Of a stretch of 64,000 nucleotides of DNA, positions 17,238 to 25,805 are shown one piece after another. The notes beneath the pieces were generated by a model. It was not told where the DNA came from. It made no database searches and saw nothing but the letters and a program-made list of their open reading frames with translations. Location: contig JBIQLG010000001.1 of the NCBI GenBank assembly GCA_044464485.1, positions 299,100 to 363,099 on the forward strand, written 5' to 3'. Each line of letters starts with the position of its first letter. Positions within the stretch are counted from its first letter, which is position 1. The DNA is from Terrimesophilobacter sp044464485. GTDB lineage: Bacteria; Actinomycetota; Actinomycetes; Actinomycetales; Microbacteriaceae. The translations under genes were made by a program, and so were the position numbers.

Positions 17238-18127
17238 CGGAGGGCTTTCGTGCCGGATTCGTCACCTTCGTCGGGCGTCCGAACGTCGGCAAATCCACCC
17301 TCACCAACGCGCTCGTCGGCGAGAAGGTGGCAATCACGAGCAGCAAGCCGCAGACCACCCGTCGAGCAATTCGCGGAATAGTACATCGTCCGGACGGTCA
17401 GCTCATCGTGGTCGACACACCCGGAATGCACCGACCGCGTACGCTGCTCGGCGAACGGCTCAACGACGTCGTGCAGGCCACCCTTGCCGATGTCGATGTC
17501 CTGTGCCTGTGCGTGCCGGCGAGCGAGAAACTCGGTCCGGGGGACCGGTTCATCAACGAGCAGCTGAACAGCTTTCCCCGTGCGAAGAAGGTGGCCATTG
17601 TCACGAAAACGGACCTGGCATCGAAATCCGCGGTAGCAGCGCAGCTTCTCGCGGTGAACCAGCTGCGGGAGTGGGATTCGATAATTCCCGTCTCCGCGCT
17701 GACGGGGGCGCAGCTTGACGTTCTCGCAACGGAGCTCATCGCGCTGCTGCCCGAGTCGGTTGCGTTGTATCCGATGGACACCGTCACCGAGGAGGGTCTT
17801 GCCGACCGCATCGCCGAACTCATTCGCGAGGCCGCCCTTGAAGGAGTGTCCGACGAACTGCCGCACTCGATTGCCATCACCATCGATGACCTCGTGGAGC
17901 GCGAGGACAAGCAGCTTCTCGAGGTCTACGCGAACCTGTGGGTGGAACGGGACAGCCAAAAGGGGATCATCATCGGCCACAAGGGCAGCCGCCTTGCCGA
18001 AGTGGGCGCGCGAGCGAGAGCGCACATCGAACCCCTTGTCGGGCACCAGGTGTTTCTCTCACTCCGCGTCAAAGTCGCCAAGGACTGGCAGCGCGATGCC
18101 AAACAGCTCGGCCGCCTCGGTTTCTAG
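17234..18127 (+). CDS. era: GTPase Era
   Basis: Essential GTPase binding 16S rRNA and guiding 30S assembly. The 297-residue protein has the G1 motif GRPNVGKST (about residues 13-21), G3 DTPG, G4 TKTD and the C-terminal KH domain with the signature IIGHKGSRLAEVGARAR. The ATG overlaps the upstream stop. The gene converges with the protease gene, leaving a gap of 12 bases. Confidence 0.97.
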   Translation: MTEGFRAGFVTFVGRPNVGKSTLTNALVGEKVAITSSKPQTTRRAIRGIVHRPDGQLIVVDTPGMHRPRTLLGERLNDVVQATLADVDVLCLCVPASEKLGPGDRFINEQLNSFPRAKKVAIVTKTDLASKSAVAAQLLAVNQLREWDSIIPVSALTGAQLDVLATELIALLPESVALYPMDTVTEEGLADRIAELIREAALEGVSDELPHSIAITIDDLVEREDKQLLEVYANLWVERDSQKGIIIGHKGSRLAEVGARARAHIEPLVGHQVFLSLRVKVAKDWQRDAKQLGRLGF

Positions 18128-18139
18128 CCGGTGACGTGA

Positions 18140-19675
18140 TCAGAAAGTCGCTTGGAAGGTGTTCAGCACATTGTCCAGCACGGCATTCTTGTCCTGATCG
18201 CTCACCATCTGCACGAAGACGAGCATGAGGTGCGTCTTGGCGGCATCGGTCGTCGCAAGGATCGCGAAGTCGGTGCTTGTCCCGCCACAGCTGCTGAAGT
18301 AGGCGAACTGTCCCACGTAGTAGCTGTCGTCATACGGCCCCTCATTGGCGAGAGTGCAATCCTTGCCCGGGCCGGTCTTGTAATTCTGGATGACTTGCTG
18401 GATATCCGCGCCGACAGCCTCCTTGCTCGCGCTCACCTGAATACCGGGGGTCGACCAGCCTTGACCGAACGCGGCCAGGTCCGGACTCGCGGACACGCTG
18501 TAGAACGTCGCTCCGCTGTCTCCCGTGACGGTCGAGCCGTCGACTTGCGACCAGGTGTTGGGCACCTTCACGCTCACGGTTCCGCTGTCGTCGGAGACGG
18601 TGACGAAGCTATCGACCGTTCCGCCTCCTTGAGAGTTGCCGGAGGAAACCAGTTTGATCTCTTTCCCGTTGAACTGGCCCTCGTAGATCGAGTCGTCGGA
18701 AGGACGGTAGATCTTGTAATCGATAGTGGCGTCGGAGCCCTGCGTCTTCAGCACCTGGCAGTAGTCCGCGAGGCTGCCATCGCGTGCCATGGTGACCCCG
18801 GCCATATCGATGAGCACATCGCCCGGTTCAATGCCGGTGACGTCGGCCGGCTTTCCCGCGGCAACGGATTCGATCCAAATGCCGTTGGGCGTTCCGTCGT
18901 CTGCTGGCGCGAGCGCCCTGGCGTTGAGTCCCAGAGAAAGGATGGTCTTGCCGGCCTTCAGGTCTTCGAGCACGGGCAGCACCTGGTCGCGATGAATCGC
19001 GAAGTTGTAGTCGAGGTCGTCGTTGCCCGCATAGTTCACGCCAACGACCCGGCCGTTGGGATCCACGAGCGGACCGCCGGAGTTGCCGCCCCTGATGCGC
19101 GCGTCATGTTCGATCACGTGATCCAGCGAAGCCCAGGAGTCATCCTGAGGAACATCGTTCTTCGAGACGATGCCTCTCGTCATCGTGAAGTTCGGATCCC
19201 CCAGGGGAAATCCGGCCGAGTAGACGTCAAGTGCGGTTTCGATTTTTCCCTTGTGCCAGGCCATGAACGGGTAGGTTCCCTTGTCCAGCTGGATAACGGC
19301 AAGGTCGAGACATTCTGACGCACCGAGCACCTTCGCATTGAATTGCTTGCTCGTGTCGCCGCCGAGCCACACCTTGAGCGTTCCGGCACCCACAACCACG
19401 TGGTTGTTGGTGAGCGCGACACCGCTCGGATCGATGATGAAACCGGAGCCACGCGCGGCGGATTCCGCCGGTTCGATGGTCCCCGGCTCCACGAATGTGC
19501 CTTGCGCCTGAATCTGAATTGTTGCGGATTGCACACCCTTGAAGGTGACCGGTGCCGGGCCGGTCGGCGCGGAGAGGCCAAGACATCCGCTCAGCGCCAG
19601 AGTCGTCGCGGTGACTGTCGCGAGAAGTCCGAGGTTTCGCGCGCCGCGTCGTGTCGTGGTGGTGGTTGAGTTCAC
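18140..19675 (-). CDS. Secreted lipoprotein serine protease, trypsin-like (S1C) with PDZ domain
   Basis: Exported HtrA/DegP-like protease of 511 residues. A signal peptide with lipobox LSGC near residues 28-31 predicts lipid anchoring outside the membrane. The catalytic triad is visible as NNHVVV (His), LDLAVIQL (Asp) and GGNSGGPLV (Ser). A PDZ domain follows (about 265-330). The last 150 residues form an extra domain with a Thr/Ser-rich link (SVKVPNTWSQV) and two Cys, which I do not recognise. GTG start at 19673-19675 with AGGAG upstream. It sits alone between convergent era and divergent leuA and probably handles extracytoplasmic protein quality. Confidence 0.87.
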   Translation of the reverse strand: MNSTTTTTRRGARNLGLLATVTATTLALSGCLGLSAPTGPAPVTFKGVQSATIQIQAQGTFVEPGTIEPAESAARGSGFIIDPSGVALTNNHVVVGAGTLKVWLGGDTSKQFNAKVLGASECLDLAVIQLDKGTYPFMAWHKGKIETALDVYSAGFPLGDPNFTMTRGIVSKNDVPQDDSWASLDHVIEHDARIRGGNSGGPLVDPNGRVVGVNYAGNDDLDYNFAIHRDQVLPVLEDLKAGKTILSLGLNARALAPADDGTPNGIWIESVAAGKPADVTGIEPGDVLIDMAGVTMARDGSLADYCQVLKTQGSDATIDYKIYRPSDDSIYEGQFNGKEIKLVSSGNSQGGGTVDSFVTVSDDSGTVSVKVPNTWSQVDGSTVTGDSGATFYSVSASPDLAAFGQGWSTPGIQVSASKEAVGADIQQVIQNYKTGPGKDCTLANEGPYDDSYYVGQFAYFSSCGGTSTDFAILATTDAAKTHLMLVFVQMVSDQDKNAVLDNVLNTFQATF

Positions 19676-19846
19676 TGCATACTCCTGATCCGGTGAGTGG
19701 GACCGCCGGCCTGCACGGCGAGTTTCGACAATGACACTCGCGTGGCCGTGAACCCGTGGTGGTAATAACTTGAGCTTCTGTTAAAAAGTCCGCTGTGAAA
19801 TACCCTGATTGTATATGCGCGGGCGTGCAATGGTAACCTCATTCTC

Positions 19847-19891
19847 GTGTTGTTTTTCTCGCTGCTTCTTCGCTGCCGCGACGAGTCCTAG
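19847..19891 (+). promoter_or_regulatory. Leucine leader peptide ORF (leuA attenuator)
   Basis: A 14-codon frame reads (M)LFFSLLLRCRDES and stops at TAG 19889-19891. Three consecutive Leu codons (CTG CTT CTT, 19862-19870) lie just before a stable hairpin, the layout of ribosome-mediated attenuation sensing leucyl-tRNA. The GTG start has no obvious Shine-Dalgarno sequence. It lies 75 bases upstream of leuA. Confidence 0.7.
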
Positions 19892-19912
19892 TCCAGGCCT
19901 CCCTCGTCGCGG
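19876..19912 (+). promoter_or_regulatory. Attenuator hairpin of leuA
   Basis: A perfect 10-bp stem: CCGCGACGAG (19876-19885) pairs with CTCGTCGCGG (19903-19912). The left arm is the end of the leader-peptide ORF, so ribosome position decides whether it forms. CGACGA can alternatively pair with TCGTCG at 19916-19921. No U-run follows, so control may act on translation or through Rho. Confidence 0.65.
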
Positions 19913-19966
19913 AGTTCGTCGTGGCCATCACATTCATTGGCTGAATTGAGCGAGGGACAGAAGATC

Positions 19967-21727
19967 ATGAAGAACACGCAATCTCCGTCGGCGATGCCGA
20001 CTCACAAGTACCGTCCGTTCCACGAAACCCTGGGCATCGACCTTCCGGATCGGCAGTGGCCGTCCAAACGGATCACCGCGGCACCGCGCTGGTGCGCTGT
20101 CGATCTTCGGGACGGCAACCAGGCCCTCATCGATCCGATGAGCCCCGAGCGCAAGCAGATCATGTTCGACCTGCTCGTGCGCATGGGTTACAAGGAGATC
20201 GAGGTCGGGTTTCCGTCCGCAAGCCAGACCGACTTCGATTTCGTCCGCAAGCTCATCGACGAGGATTTGATTCCGGATGACGTCACCATTCAGGTGCTCA
20301 CGCAGGCTCGCGAGGAACTCATCAACCGCACGTACGAGTCGATTCGCGGCGCGAAGGAAGCGATCGTGCACCTCTACAATTCGACGAGCATCCTGCAGCG
20401 CGATGTCGTGTTCCGCACCGACAAGCAGGGCATCATCGACATCGCCGTGAACGGCGCACGTCTCTGCAAGGCGGCAGAGAGCATCGCCCCTGGCGTGGAC
20501 ATCTACTACGAATACTCGCCGGAGAGCTACACGGGCACGGAGCTCGAATTCGCGCTCGACGTGTGCAACCAGGTGCTCGAGGTGTTCGAGCCGACTCCCG
20601 AACGCAAGGTCATCATCAACCTCCCTGCGACGGTGGAGATGGCCACCCCCAACGTGTACGCGGACTCGATCGAGTGGATGAGTCGTCACCTGAACCACCG
20701 TGAGAACGTCATCCTGAGCTTGCATCCGCACAACGACCGGGGAACGGCGATTGCCGCCGCAGAGCTCGGGTACATGGCGGGAGCCGACCGCATCGAGGGC
20801 TGCCTGTTCGGCAACGGCGAGCGCACCGGAAATGTCGACCTCGTCGCGCTCGGCATCAACCTGTTCACGCAGGGCATCGACCCGCAAATCGATTTCAGCG
20901 ACCTCGACGACGTCAAGCGCATCGCCGAGTACTGCAATCAGCTGCCGGTGCACGAGCGCAGCCCCTGGGCGGGCGACCTCGTCTATACCGCGTTCAGCGG
21001 TTCCCATCAGGATGCCATCAAGAAAGGTTTTGAGGCCATGGCCGCGGACGCCGCCGAAAAGGGCGTGTCGGTCGACGACCTCGTGTGGGCTGTGCCCTAT
21101 CTGCCGGTCGACCCCAAGGATCTGGGTCGCAGCTACGAGGCCGTCATCCGGGTCAATTCGCAGTCTGGAAAGGGAGGTGTGGCGTACCTCCTGAAGGCCG
21201 ACCACGCCCTCGACTTGCCGCGCAAGCTCCAGATCGAGTTCAGCGGCGTCGTGCAGGCGAAGACGGACTCCGAGGGCGGAGAGGTATCCAGCGCGCAAAT
21301 TTGGGAAATCTTCACGGATGAGTATCTTCCTTCGTCGGCTCCCGACGAGCGATGGGGACGGTTCGAATTGCAGAGAACCCGCACCGAGAGCGCCATGACC
21401 GGAGTGGTATCGCTCTCTGTGGAGCTTCGGGTCGGCGAGTCGACGGTGGAGTCGAATGGTACCGGCAACGGTCCGATAGATGCGTTCCTCGATGTGCTCG
21501 CGCGCGAAGGCATCGATGTGAAAGTGTACGACTACGTTGAACATGCCCTCGGGGCTGGCGGCGACGCGGTTGCTGCGGCCTACGTCGAGTGCCAGGTCGG
21601 CGACAAGCGACTGTGGGGCGTCGGTATCGATGCGGACATTTCCACGGCAAGCCTCAAGGCGGTTGTTTCTGCGGTAAATCGCGCAGTGCGAATGCCGTCG
21701 GAGGATCGCGAACTAGCGACCGTTTAG
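19967..21727 (+). CDS. leuA: 2-isopropylmalate synthase
   Basis: First committed enzyme of leucine synthesis, condensing acetyl-CoA with 2-ketoisovalerate. The ATG at 19967, with GAGGGA nine bases upstream, gives 586 residues, the long actinobacterial form (LeuA type 2); an in-frame TTG at 19937 is possible. The catalytic TIM barrel shows DLRDGNQALIDPM and LHPHNDRGTAIAA with metal-binding residues. The C-terminal regulatory domain (about 430-586) carries the leucine feedback site. Expression is likely attenuated by the leader described upstream. Its stop overlaps the convergent gene's stop. Confidence 0.97.
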   Translation: MKNTQSPSAMPTHKYRPFHETLGIDLPDRQWPSKRITAAPRWCAVDLRDGNQALIDPMSPERKQIMFDLLVRMGYKEIEVGFPSASQTDFDFVRKLIDEDLIPDDVTIQVLTQAREELINRTYESIRGAKEAIVHLYNSTSILQRDVVFRTDKQGIIDIAVNGARLCKAAESIAPGVDIYYEYSPESYTGTELEFALDVCNQVLEVFEPTPERKVIINLPATVEMATPNVYADSIEWMSRHLNHRENVILSLHPHNDRGTAIAAAELGYMAGADRIEGCLFGNGERTGNVDLVALGINLFTQGIDPQIDFSDLDDVKRIAEYCNQLPVHERSPWAGDLVYTAFSGSHQDAIKKGFEAMAADAAEKGVSVDDLVWAVPYLPVDPKDLGRSYEAVIRVNSQSGKGGVAYLLKADHALDLPRKLQIEFSGVVQAKTDSEGGEVSSAQIWEIFTDEYLPSSAPDERWGRFELQRTRTESAMTGVVSLSVELRVGESTVESNGTGNGPIDAFLDVLAREGIDVKVYDYVEHALGAGGDAVAAAYVECQVGDKRLWGVGIDADISTASLKAVVSAVNRAVRMPSEDRELATV

Positions 21728-22383
21728 TCCAGGCTCACTCGATCTGCCCCCGCGAGGCGACGGACGGACGGCGAGACGGGGATGCCGTCCCGCAAGTCGG
21801 GGGCATCGAGGGGATCGCCGTATGTTGTCCGTATCGGCAGCACGCCTGCCCAGGTGTCGCCGGCGATGTCGTCATCGGGGTCTTCCGGCCACTGCGTGGA
21901 GTTTTTGTACGTCCATTCGTCGATAGTCATGCGCAGGATCATCGTCGCAGCCAGTTCCTTGCGGTTGTGGGCGCGCAATTCGGTGTGACGACCCGGCAAG
22001 AGGCTCTCCGTAATGCGATCCAGCGCTTCGAGTTTGCCGTCTCCCTCAAGACGCTCGCAGGAACCGAACAGGATCGCGCTGCGATAGCGCATCGAAGATT
22101 CGAAAGCCGAGCGAGCATAGACGAGCCCGTCGACACTCATCACGGACGCGGTGACCGGGATGCCCGCTGCGAGCCGTCGAAGCCACCACGAGCCGGTCGA
22201 GCCGTGAAGTATCAGCGCGTCGCTCGCGGGGGCGAAAGCGATCGGCATGACTGCGGGCCGATCATTGTCGATAAACGCGAAATGGCCGACGCGAGTGTCG
22301 GCGAGCAGCCGGTCAAGCGCATCGCGGTCAGTAGCGGAGACGCGCTCCGGCATCCGTGATGGGGTAGTGCGATTGGCTTTCAT
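21724..22383 (-). CDS. Pyridoxamine 5'-phosphate oxidase family (NimA-like) flavoprotein
   Basis: Split-barrel FMN-binding protein of 219 residues. VSATDRDALDRLLADTRVGHFAF, PAVMPIAFAPASDALILHGS (separate segments) and the WLRRLAAGIPVTASV region match the NimA/Pyridox_ox_2 group, whose members include flavin reductases and nitroimidazole-resistance proteins. The substrate is unknown. The ATG at 22383 is chosen over a long upstream frame that runs antisense through recO; a -10 box six bases before it supports this. The last codons overlap leuA's end. Confidence 0.85.
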   Translation of the reverse strand: MKANRTTPSRMPERVSATDRDALDRLLADTRVGHFAFIDNDRPAVMPIAFAPASDALILHGSTGSWWLRRLAAGIPVTASVMSVDGLVYARSAFESSMRYRSAILFGSCERLEGDGKLEALDRITESLLPGRHTELRAHNRKELAATMILRMTIDEWTYKNSTQWPEDPDDDIAGDTWAGVLPIRTTYGDPLDAPDLRDGIPVSPSVRRLAGADRVSLD

Positions 22384-22395
22384 CTCACAATTCTG
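22384..22395 (-). promoter_or_regulatory. Probable -10 box of a leaderless NimA-like transcript
   Basis: On the minus strand CAGAAT (22395-22390) is followed by TGTGAG and the ATG at 22383. Divergent to the recO promoter 50 bases away. Confidence 0.45.
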
Positions 22396-22446
22396 CTGCA
22401 TTCGCAACCGTCCGATGCGCTCGAGCACAATCCGCGCGTGCGCACG

Positions 22447-22458
22447 GATAATTGAGAG
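22447..22458 (+). promoter_or_regulatory. Probable -10 box of a leaderless recO transcript
   Basis: GATAAT at 22447-22452 precedes the recO ATG (22459) by six bases; no ribosome binding site is present in between. Confidence 0.5.
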
Positions 22459-23304
22459 ATGCCCCTTTATCGAGACGATGCGGTTGTGCTGCGCACCCAC
22501 AAATTGGGTGAAGCGGACCGAATTGTGACAATGCTGGGGCGGCAGAGAGGCAAGATCCGCGCTGTCGCGAAGGGCGTGCGGCGAACCGGATCGAAGTTTG
22601 GTTCCCGATTGGAACCGTTCATGGTGGCGGACGTGCAATTGTACGAGGGCCGGAATCTGGACATCGTGACGCAAGTGGAGTCCATTGGTGCCTACGGCGT
22701 CGACATCATGGCGGATTACGGCAGTTATACGGCGGCGAACGTCATGGTGGAAACAGTGGACAAAATCACCGATGACAGCGGCTCCCTTCAGCAATATCTG
22801 CTTCTCGTGGGGGCCCTGCGTTCCCTTGCTCGTCGCGAGCACGGCGCAAGTCTCACGCTGGACTCGTTTTTGCTTCGCTCGTTGTCTCTTGCCGGTTGGG
22901 CGCCGAGTTTTGCGGACTGCGCCGTGACGGGGGCGCCGGGACCGCACACGGCCTTTGTTGTTCAGCTTGGCGGCGTCGTCGCGGATGAGGTTGCTCCGCC
23001 AGGCGCGCCCCGTGTGGACGCAGGAACGCTCGAATTGCTCGGCGCGCTCCTGGCGGGCGAATGGACTATCGCGGAAGCCGCCGCGGAGCGGTCCCGAAGT
23101 CAGGCCAGCGGGATCGTCGCGGCATACACGCAGTTTCATTTGGAACGCAGTCTCCGCTCACTTCAGCATGTCGAACGGGAATTCTCGCCCGGGGCACCGA
23201 CGAGCGATCCTGCGGTACCCTTACGCGACACGTCGCGCAGCGATCATGCAGTACCGGTTCCCGGTGACTCGCGCACGGATCGCGTCGAAGGAAGGTCCCC
23301 GTGA
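22459..23304 (+). CDS. recO: DNA repair protein RecO
   Basis: Recombination mediator that anneals single strands and loads RecA with RecR. The 281-residue protein has the N-terminal OB fold (LYRDDAVVLRTHKLGEADRI, residues 3-22; KIRAVAKGVRRTGSKFG) and a helical C-terminal part. It lacks an obvious four-Cys zinc site. The final residues are Ser/Arg/Asp-rich and overlap the uppS start by four bases (GTGA). Confidence 0.95.
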   Translation: MPLYRDDAVVLRTHKLGEADRIVTMLGRQRGKIRAVAKGVRRTGSKFGSRLEPFMVADVQLYEGRNLDIVTQVESIGAYGVDIMADYGSYTAANVMVETVDKITDDSGSLQQYLLLVGALRSLARREHGASLTLDSFLLRSLSLAGWAPSFADCAVTGAPGPHTAFVVQLGGVVADEVAPPGAPRVDAGTLELLGALLAGEWTIAEAAAERSRSQASGIVAAYTQFHLERSLRSLQHVEREFSPGAPTSDPAVPLRDTSRSDHAVPVPGDSRTDRVEGRSP

Positions 23305-24110
23305 CACCGGTCCCCAAAACGCACAAAGATTCAATGGATTTCAGGCCCATCGACTGGACCGGGCTGTATCCACCGACGCTGCCAACCGCAGCAATTCCGG
23401 AGCACGTCGCCCTCGTCATGGACGGTAACGGCCGCTGGGCCAACGGCCGGGGTTTGACCCGTATCGAAGGTCATCGTGCCGGGGAGGCCTCCCTTCTTGA
23501 CGTCGTTGCGGGCGCCATCCAGATCGGTGTAAAACACCTGAGCGTCTACGCGTTCTCCACGGAAAACTGGAAGCGCTCCCCCGAAGAGGTGCGCTTCCTT
23601 ATGGGCTTCAATCGTGATGTGCTGCACCGCAGGCGGGACCAGCTGAACGACTGGGGTGTGCGCGTGCGCTGGGCGGGCCGGAAGCCGAAACTGTGGGGCT
23701 CAGTTATCAAAGAGCTGCAGTTCGCGGAAAAGCTCACGGCGCACAATGAGGTGCTCACGCTCACCATGTGCGTCAACTACGGGGGTCGCGGCGAAATTGC
23801 GGATGCCGTCCGTGCGCTCGCGGAGCAGGTCGCGGCAGGCAGGCTCTCGCCGTCGGGCATCACGGAGCGCAGCATCCAGCGCCACCTCTACACGCCGGAA
23901 CTTCCCGACGTCGACCTCTTTGTGCGCAGTTCGGGTGAACAGCGCACGAGCAACTTCATGCTGTGGCAGAGTGCGTACGCCGAGATGGTGTTCCTCGACA
24001 CTCTGTGGCCCGACTTCACGCGTAAAGACCTGTGGCAGGCAATTGAGTTGTTTGCGTCCCGGGCGAGACGCTTCGGAGGAGCGACGGATACTCCGAGTCG
24101 GTCGGTTTAG
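23301..24110 (+). CDS. uppS: Isoprenyl transferase (undecaprenyl diphosphate synthase family)
   Basis: cis-Prenyltransferase building the polyprenyl carrier for cell-wall precursors. The 269-residue protein has the substrate/Mg motif HVALVMDGNGRWA (about residues 34-46), HRAGEASL, YAFSTENWKR and the C-terminal SGEQRTSNFMLWQSAY. GTG start at 23301 overlaps the recO stop. Actinobacteria often carry two paralogues with different chain lengths; the product length cannot be read from this sequence. Confidence 0.95.
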   Translation: MTPVPKTHKDSMDFRPIDWTGLYPPTLPTAAIPEHVALVMDGNGRWANGRGLTRIEGHRAGEASLLDVVAGAIQIGVKHLSVYAFSTENWKRSPEEVRFLMGFNRDVLHRRRDQLNDWGVRVRWAGRKPKLWGSVIKELQFAEKLTAHNEVLTLTMCVNYGGRGEIADAVRALAEQVAAGRLSPSGITERSIQRHLYTPELPDVDLFVRSSGEQRTSNFMLWQSAYAEMVFLDTLWPDFTRKDLWQAIELFASRARRFGGATDTPSRSV

Positions 24111-24122
24111 AAACCGTGCCGA

Positions 24123-24151
24123 TTAGCGGAAGTATCTACCCGCCCTAAACT
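24123..24151 (+). promoter_or_regulatory. Probable promoter of glyS
   Basis: TTAGCG (24123-24128) and TAAACT (24146-24151) are separated by 17 bases, matching a sigma-70 type promoter. This would give a leader of about 55 bases before the glyS GTG. Confidence 0.45.
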
Positions 24152-24212
24152 GGAGGTTCATTGCCGACCGGACGCGAGCCGCGCGCCCGGTAAGACCTCT
24201 GGAGAATCCCAC

Positions 24213-25598
24213 GTGGCCACCGCCTCCCCGCTCGATGCCGTCATTTCCCTCGCCAAACGCCGTGGCTTCGTGTTTCAGGCCGGTGAAATCTATGGTGGAT
24301 CACGCTCGGCGTGGGACTACGGACCGCTCGGCGTCGAGCTCAAGGAAAACATCAAGCGACAGTGGTGGAAGGCCATGGTCACGTCCCGCGACGACATCGT
24401 CGGTCTCGACTCCGCCATCATCCAGCCCCGCCAGGTGTGGGTCGCGTCCGGTCACGTCGGTGCGTTCACCGACCCGCTGACAGAGTGTTTGAACTGCCAC
24501 CGCAGGTTCCGCGCCGACCACCTCGAAGAGGCGTTCGAGGAGAAGAAGGGGCGCGCGCCCGAGAACGGACTCGCGGATATCGTGTGCCCGAACTGCGGAA
24601 CGCGCGGGCAGTGGACAGAGCCCCGCGATTTCCAGATGATGCTCAAGACATATCTCGGCCCCGTGGAGGAAGAGAGCGGTCTGCATTACCTGCGGCCAGA
24701 GACCGCCCAGGGCATTTTCGTGAACTTCAACAACGTGCTGGGTGCATCCAGGATGAAGCCCCCGTTCGGTATTGCCCAGGTGGGCAAAAGCTTCCGCAAC
24801 GAAATCACTCCCGGCAATTTCATTTTCCGCACGCGCGAGTTCGAACAGATGGAGATGGAATTCTTTGTCGAGCCGGGTACGGATGAACAGTGGCACCAAT
24901 ACTGGATCGACGAGCGGGTTGCCTGGTACGTCGATCTTGGAATGAATCGGGACAACCTTCGCTTGTATGAGCATCCGAAAGAAAAACTCTCGCACTACTC
25001 GAAGCGCACCGTGGACCTCGAGTATCGTTTCCGATTCCAGGGAAGCGAGTGGGGAGAACTTGAGGGTGTCGCCAACCGCACTGACTTCGATCTTTCGACG
25101 CACAGTGCGCATTCGGGCACGGAACTTTCCTATTTCGATCAGACGAAGAACGAGCGATGGACGCCATACGTGATCGAACCGGCTGTGGGCCTCACTCGCT
25201 CGATGATGGCGTTCCTCGTCGATGCCTACCACGAGGATGAGGCGCCCAACACGAAGGGCGGTGTCGATAAGCGCACCGTGCTGCGGCTCGATCGGCGACT
25301 CGCCCCCGTGAAGGCTGCCGTTCTTCCGCTCTCTCGCAACGATGAGCTGTCCCCGGTTGCCAAAACGCTCGCTTCGGATTTGCGGAAGTTCTGGAACGTC
25401 GAATTCGATGACGCAGGCGCGATCGGGCGCCGCTATCGCCGGCAAGACGAAATTGGCACCCCCTTCGCCATCACCGTTGACTTTGACACCCTCGAGGACA
25501 AGGCCGTCACGGTGCGCGAACGGGACTCCATGGCGCAGGAGCGCGTCTCCCTCGACCGCTTGCAGGGTTACCTCGCCGAGCAACTACTCGGCGCCTGA
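24213..25598 (+). CDS. glyS: Glycyl-tRNA synthetase (alpha2 type)
   Basis: Class II synthetase charging tRNA-Gly as a homodimer. The 461-residue protein has RRGFVFQAGEIYGGSRSAWD in the first 35 residues, a zinc-like insert with CLNCHRRF and CPNCG, the class II motif 2 region (GKSFRNEITPGNF then FRTREFEQMEMEFF), motif 3 (GLTRSMMAFL) and the anticodon-binding C-terminus. The GTG start at 24213 follows TCTGGAGA. Confidence 0.97.
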   Translation: MATASPLDAVISLAKRRGFVFQAGEIYGGSRSAWDYGPLGVELKENIKRQWWKAMVTSRDDIVGLDSAIIQPRQVWVASGHVGAFTDPLTECLNCHRRFRADHLEEAFEEKKGRAPENGLADIVCPNCGTRGQWTEPRDFQMMLKTYLGPVEEESGLHYLRPETAQGIFVNFNNVLGASRMKPPFGIAQVGKSFRNEITPGNFIFRTREFEQMEMEFFVEPGTDEQWHQYWIDERVAWYVDLGMNRDNLRLYEHPKEKLSHYSKRTVDLEYRFRFQGSEWGELEGVANRTDFDLSTHSAHSGTELSYFDQTKNERWTPYVIEPAVGLTRSMMAFLVDAYHEDEAPNTKGGVDKRTVLRLDRRLAPVKAAVLPLSRNDELSPVAKTLASDLRKFWNVEFDDAGAIGRRYRRQDEIGTPFAITVDFDTLEDKAVTVRERDSMAQERVSLDRLQGYLAEQLLGA

Positions 25599-25612
25599 CT
25601 CTGGGGCCTTTT

Positions 25613-25635
25613 CCCGCGCCCTCAAACAGCGCGGG
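25613..25635 (+). terminator. Weak hairpin after glyS
   Basis: CCCGCGC (25613-25619) pairs with GCGCGGG (25629-25635), 15 bases beyond the glyS stop, followed by CCCTTCCC rather than a U-run. A Rho-independent role is uncertain. Confidence 0.35.
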
Positions 25636-25661
25636 CCCTTCCCAACAACTCCGAGCGACTC

Positions 25662-25718
25662 CGAGTTGCGCCAAATTGTGAGAAGGATGCTGTATCACCC
25701 ACTATTTGACGCAACTCG
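25662..25718. repeat. Long imperfect inverted repeat (15-bp arms) in glyS-dsbA gap
   Basis: CGAGTTGCGCCAAAT (25662-25676) and ATTTGACGCAACTCG (25704-25718) pair with one G-T mismatch; pairing continues imperfectly inwards (GTG with CAC). It occupies most of the 207-bp gap between glyS and the DsbA-like gene. It could be a repetitive palindrome, a terminator-like structure or an operator. Confidence 0.7.
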
Positions 25719-25805
25719 ACCACCCGGGGTGCGACTCGGGCGTTGCCCGTCCGGGCGTGAGGGTTCCGCGCCGCTGGGAATAAGCCGTGGCCTGCGTCGG
25801 TTGGG

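Noticed and set aside
19934..21544. 536-codon minus-strand frame over leuA
   Set aside because: Antisense shadow of leuA.
24300..25583. 427-codon minus-strand frame over glyS
   Set aside because: Shadow of glyS codon bias; no family signature.
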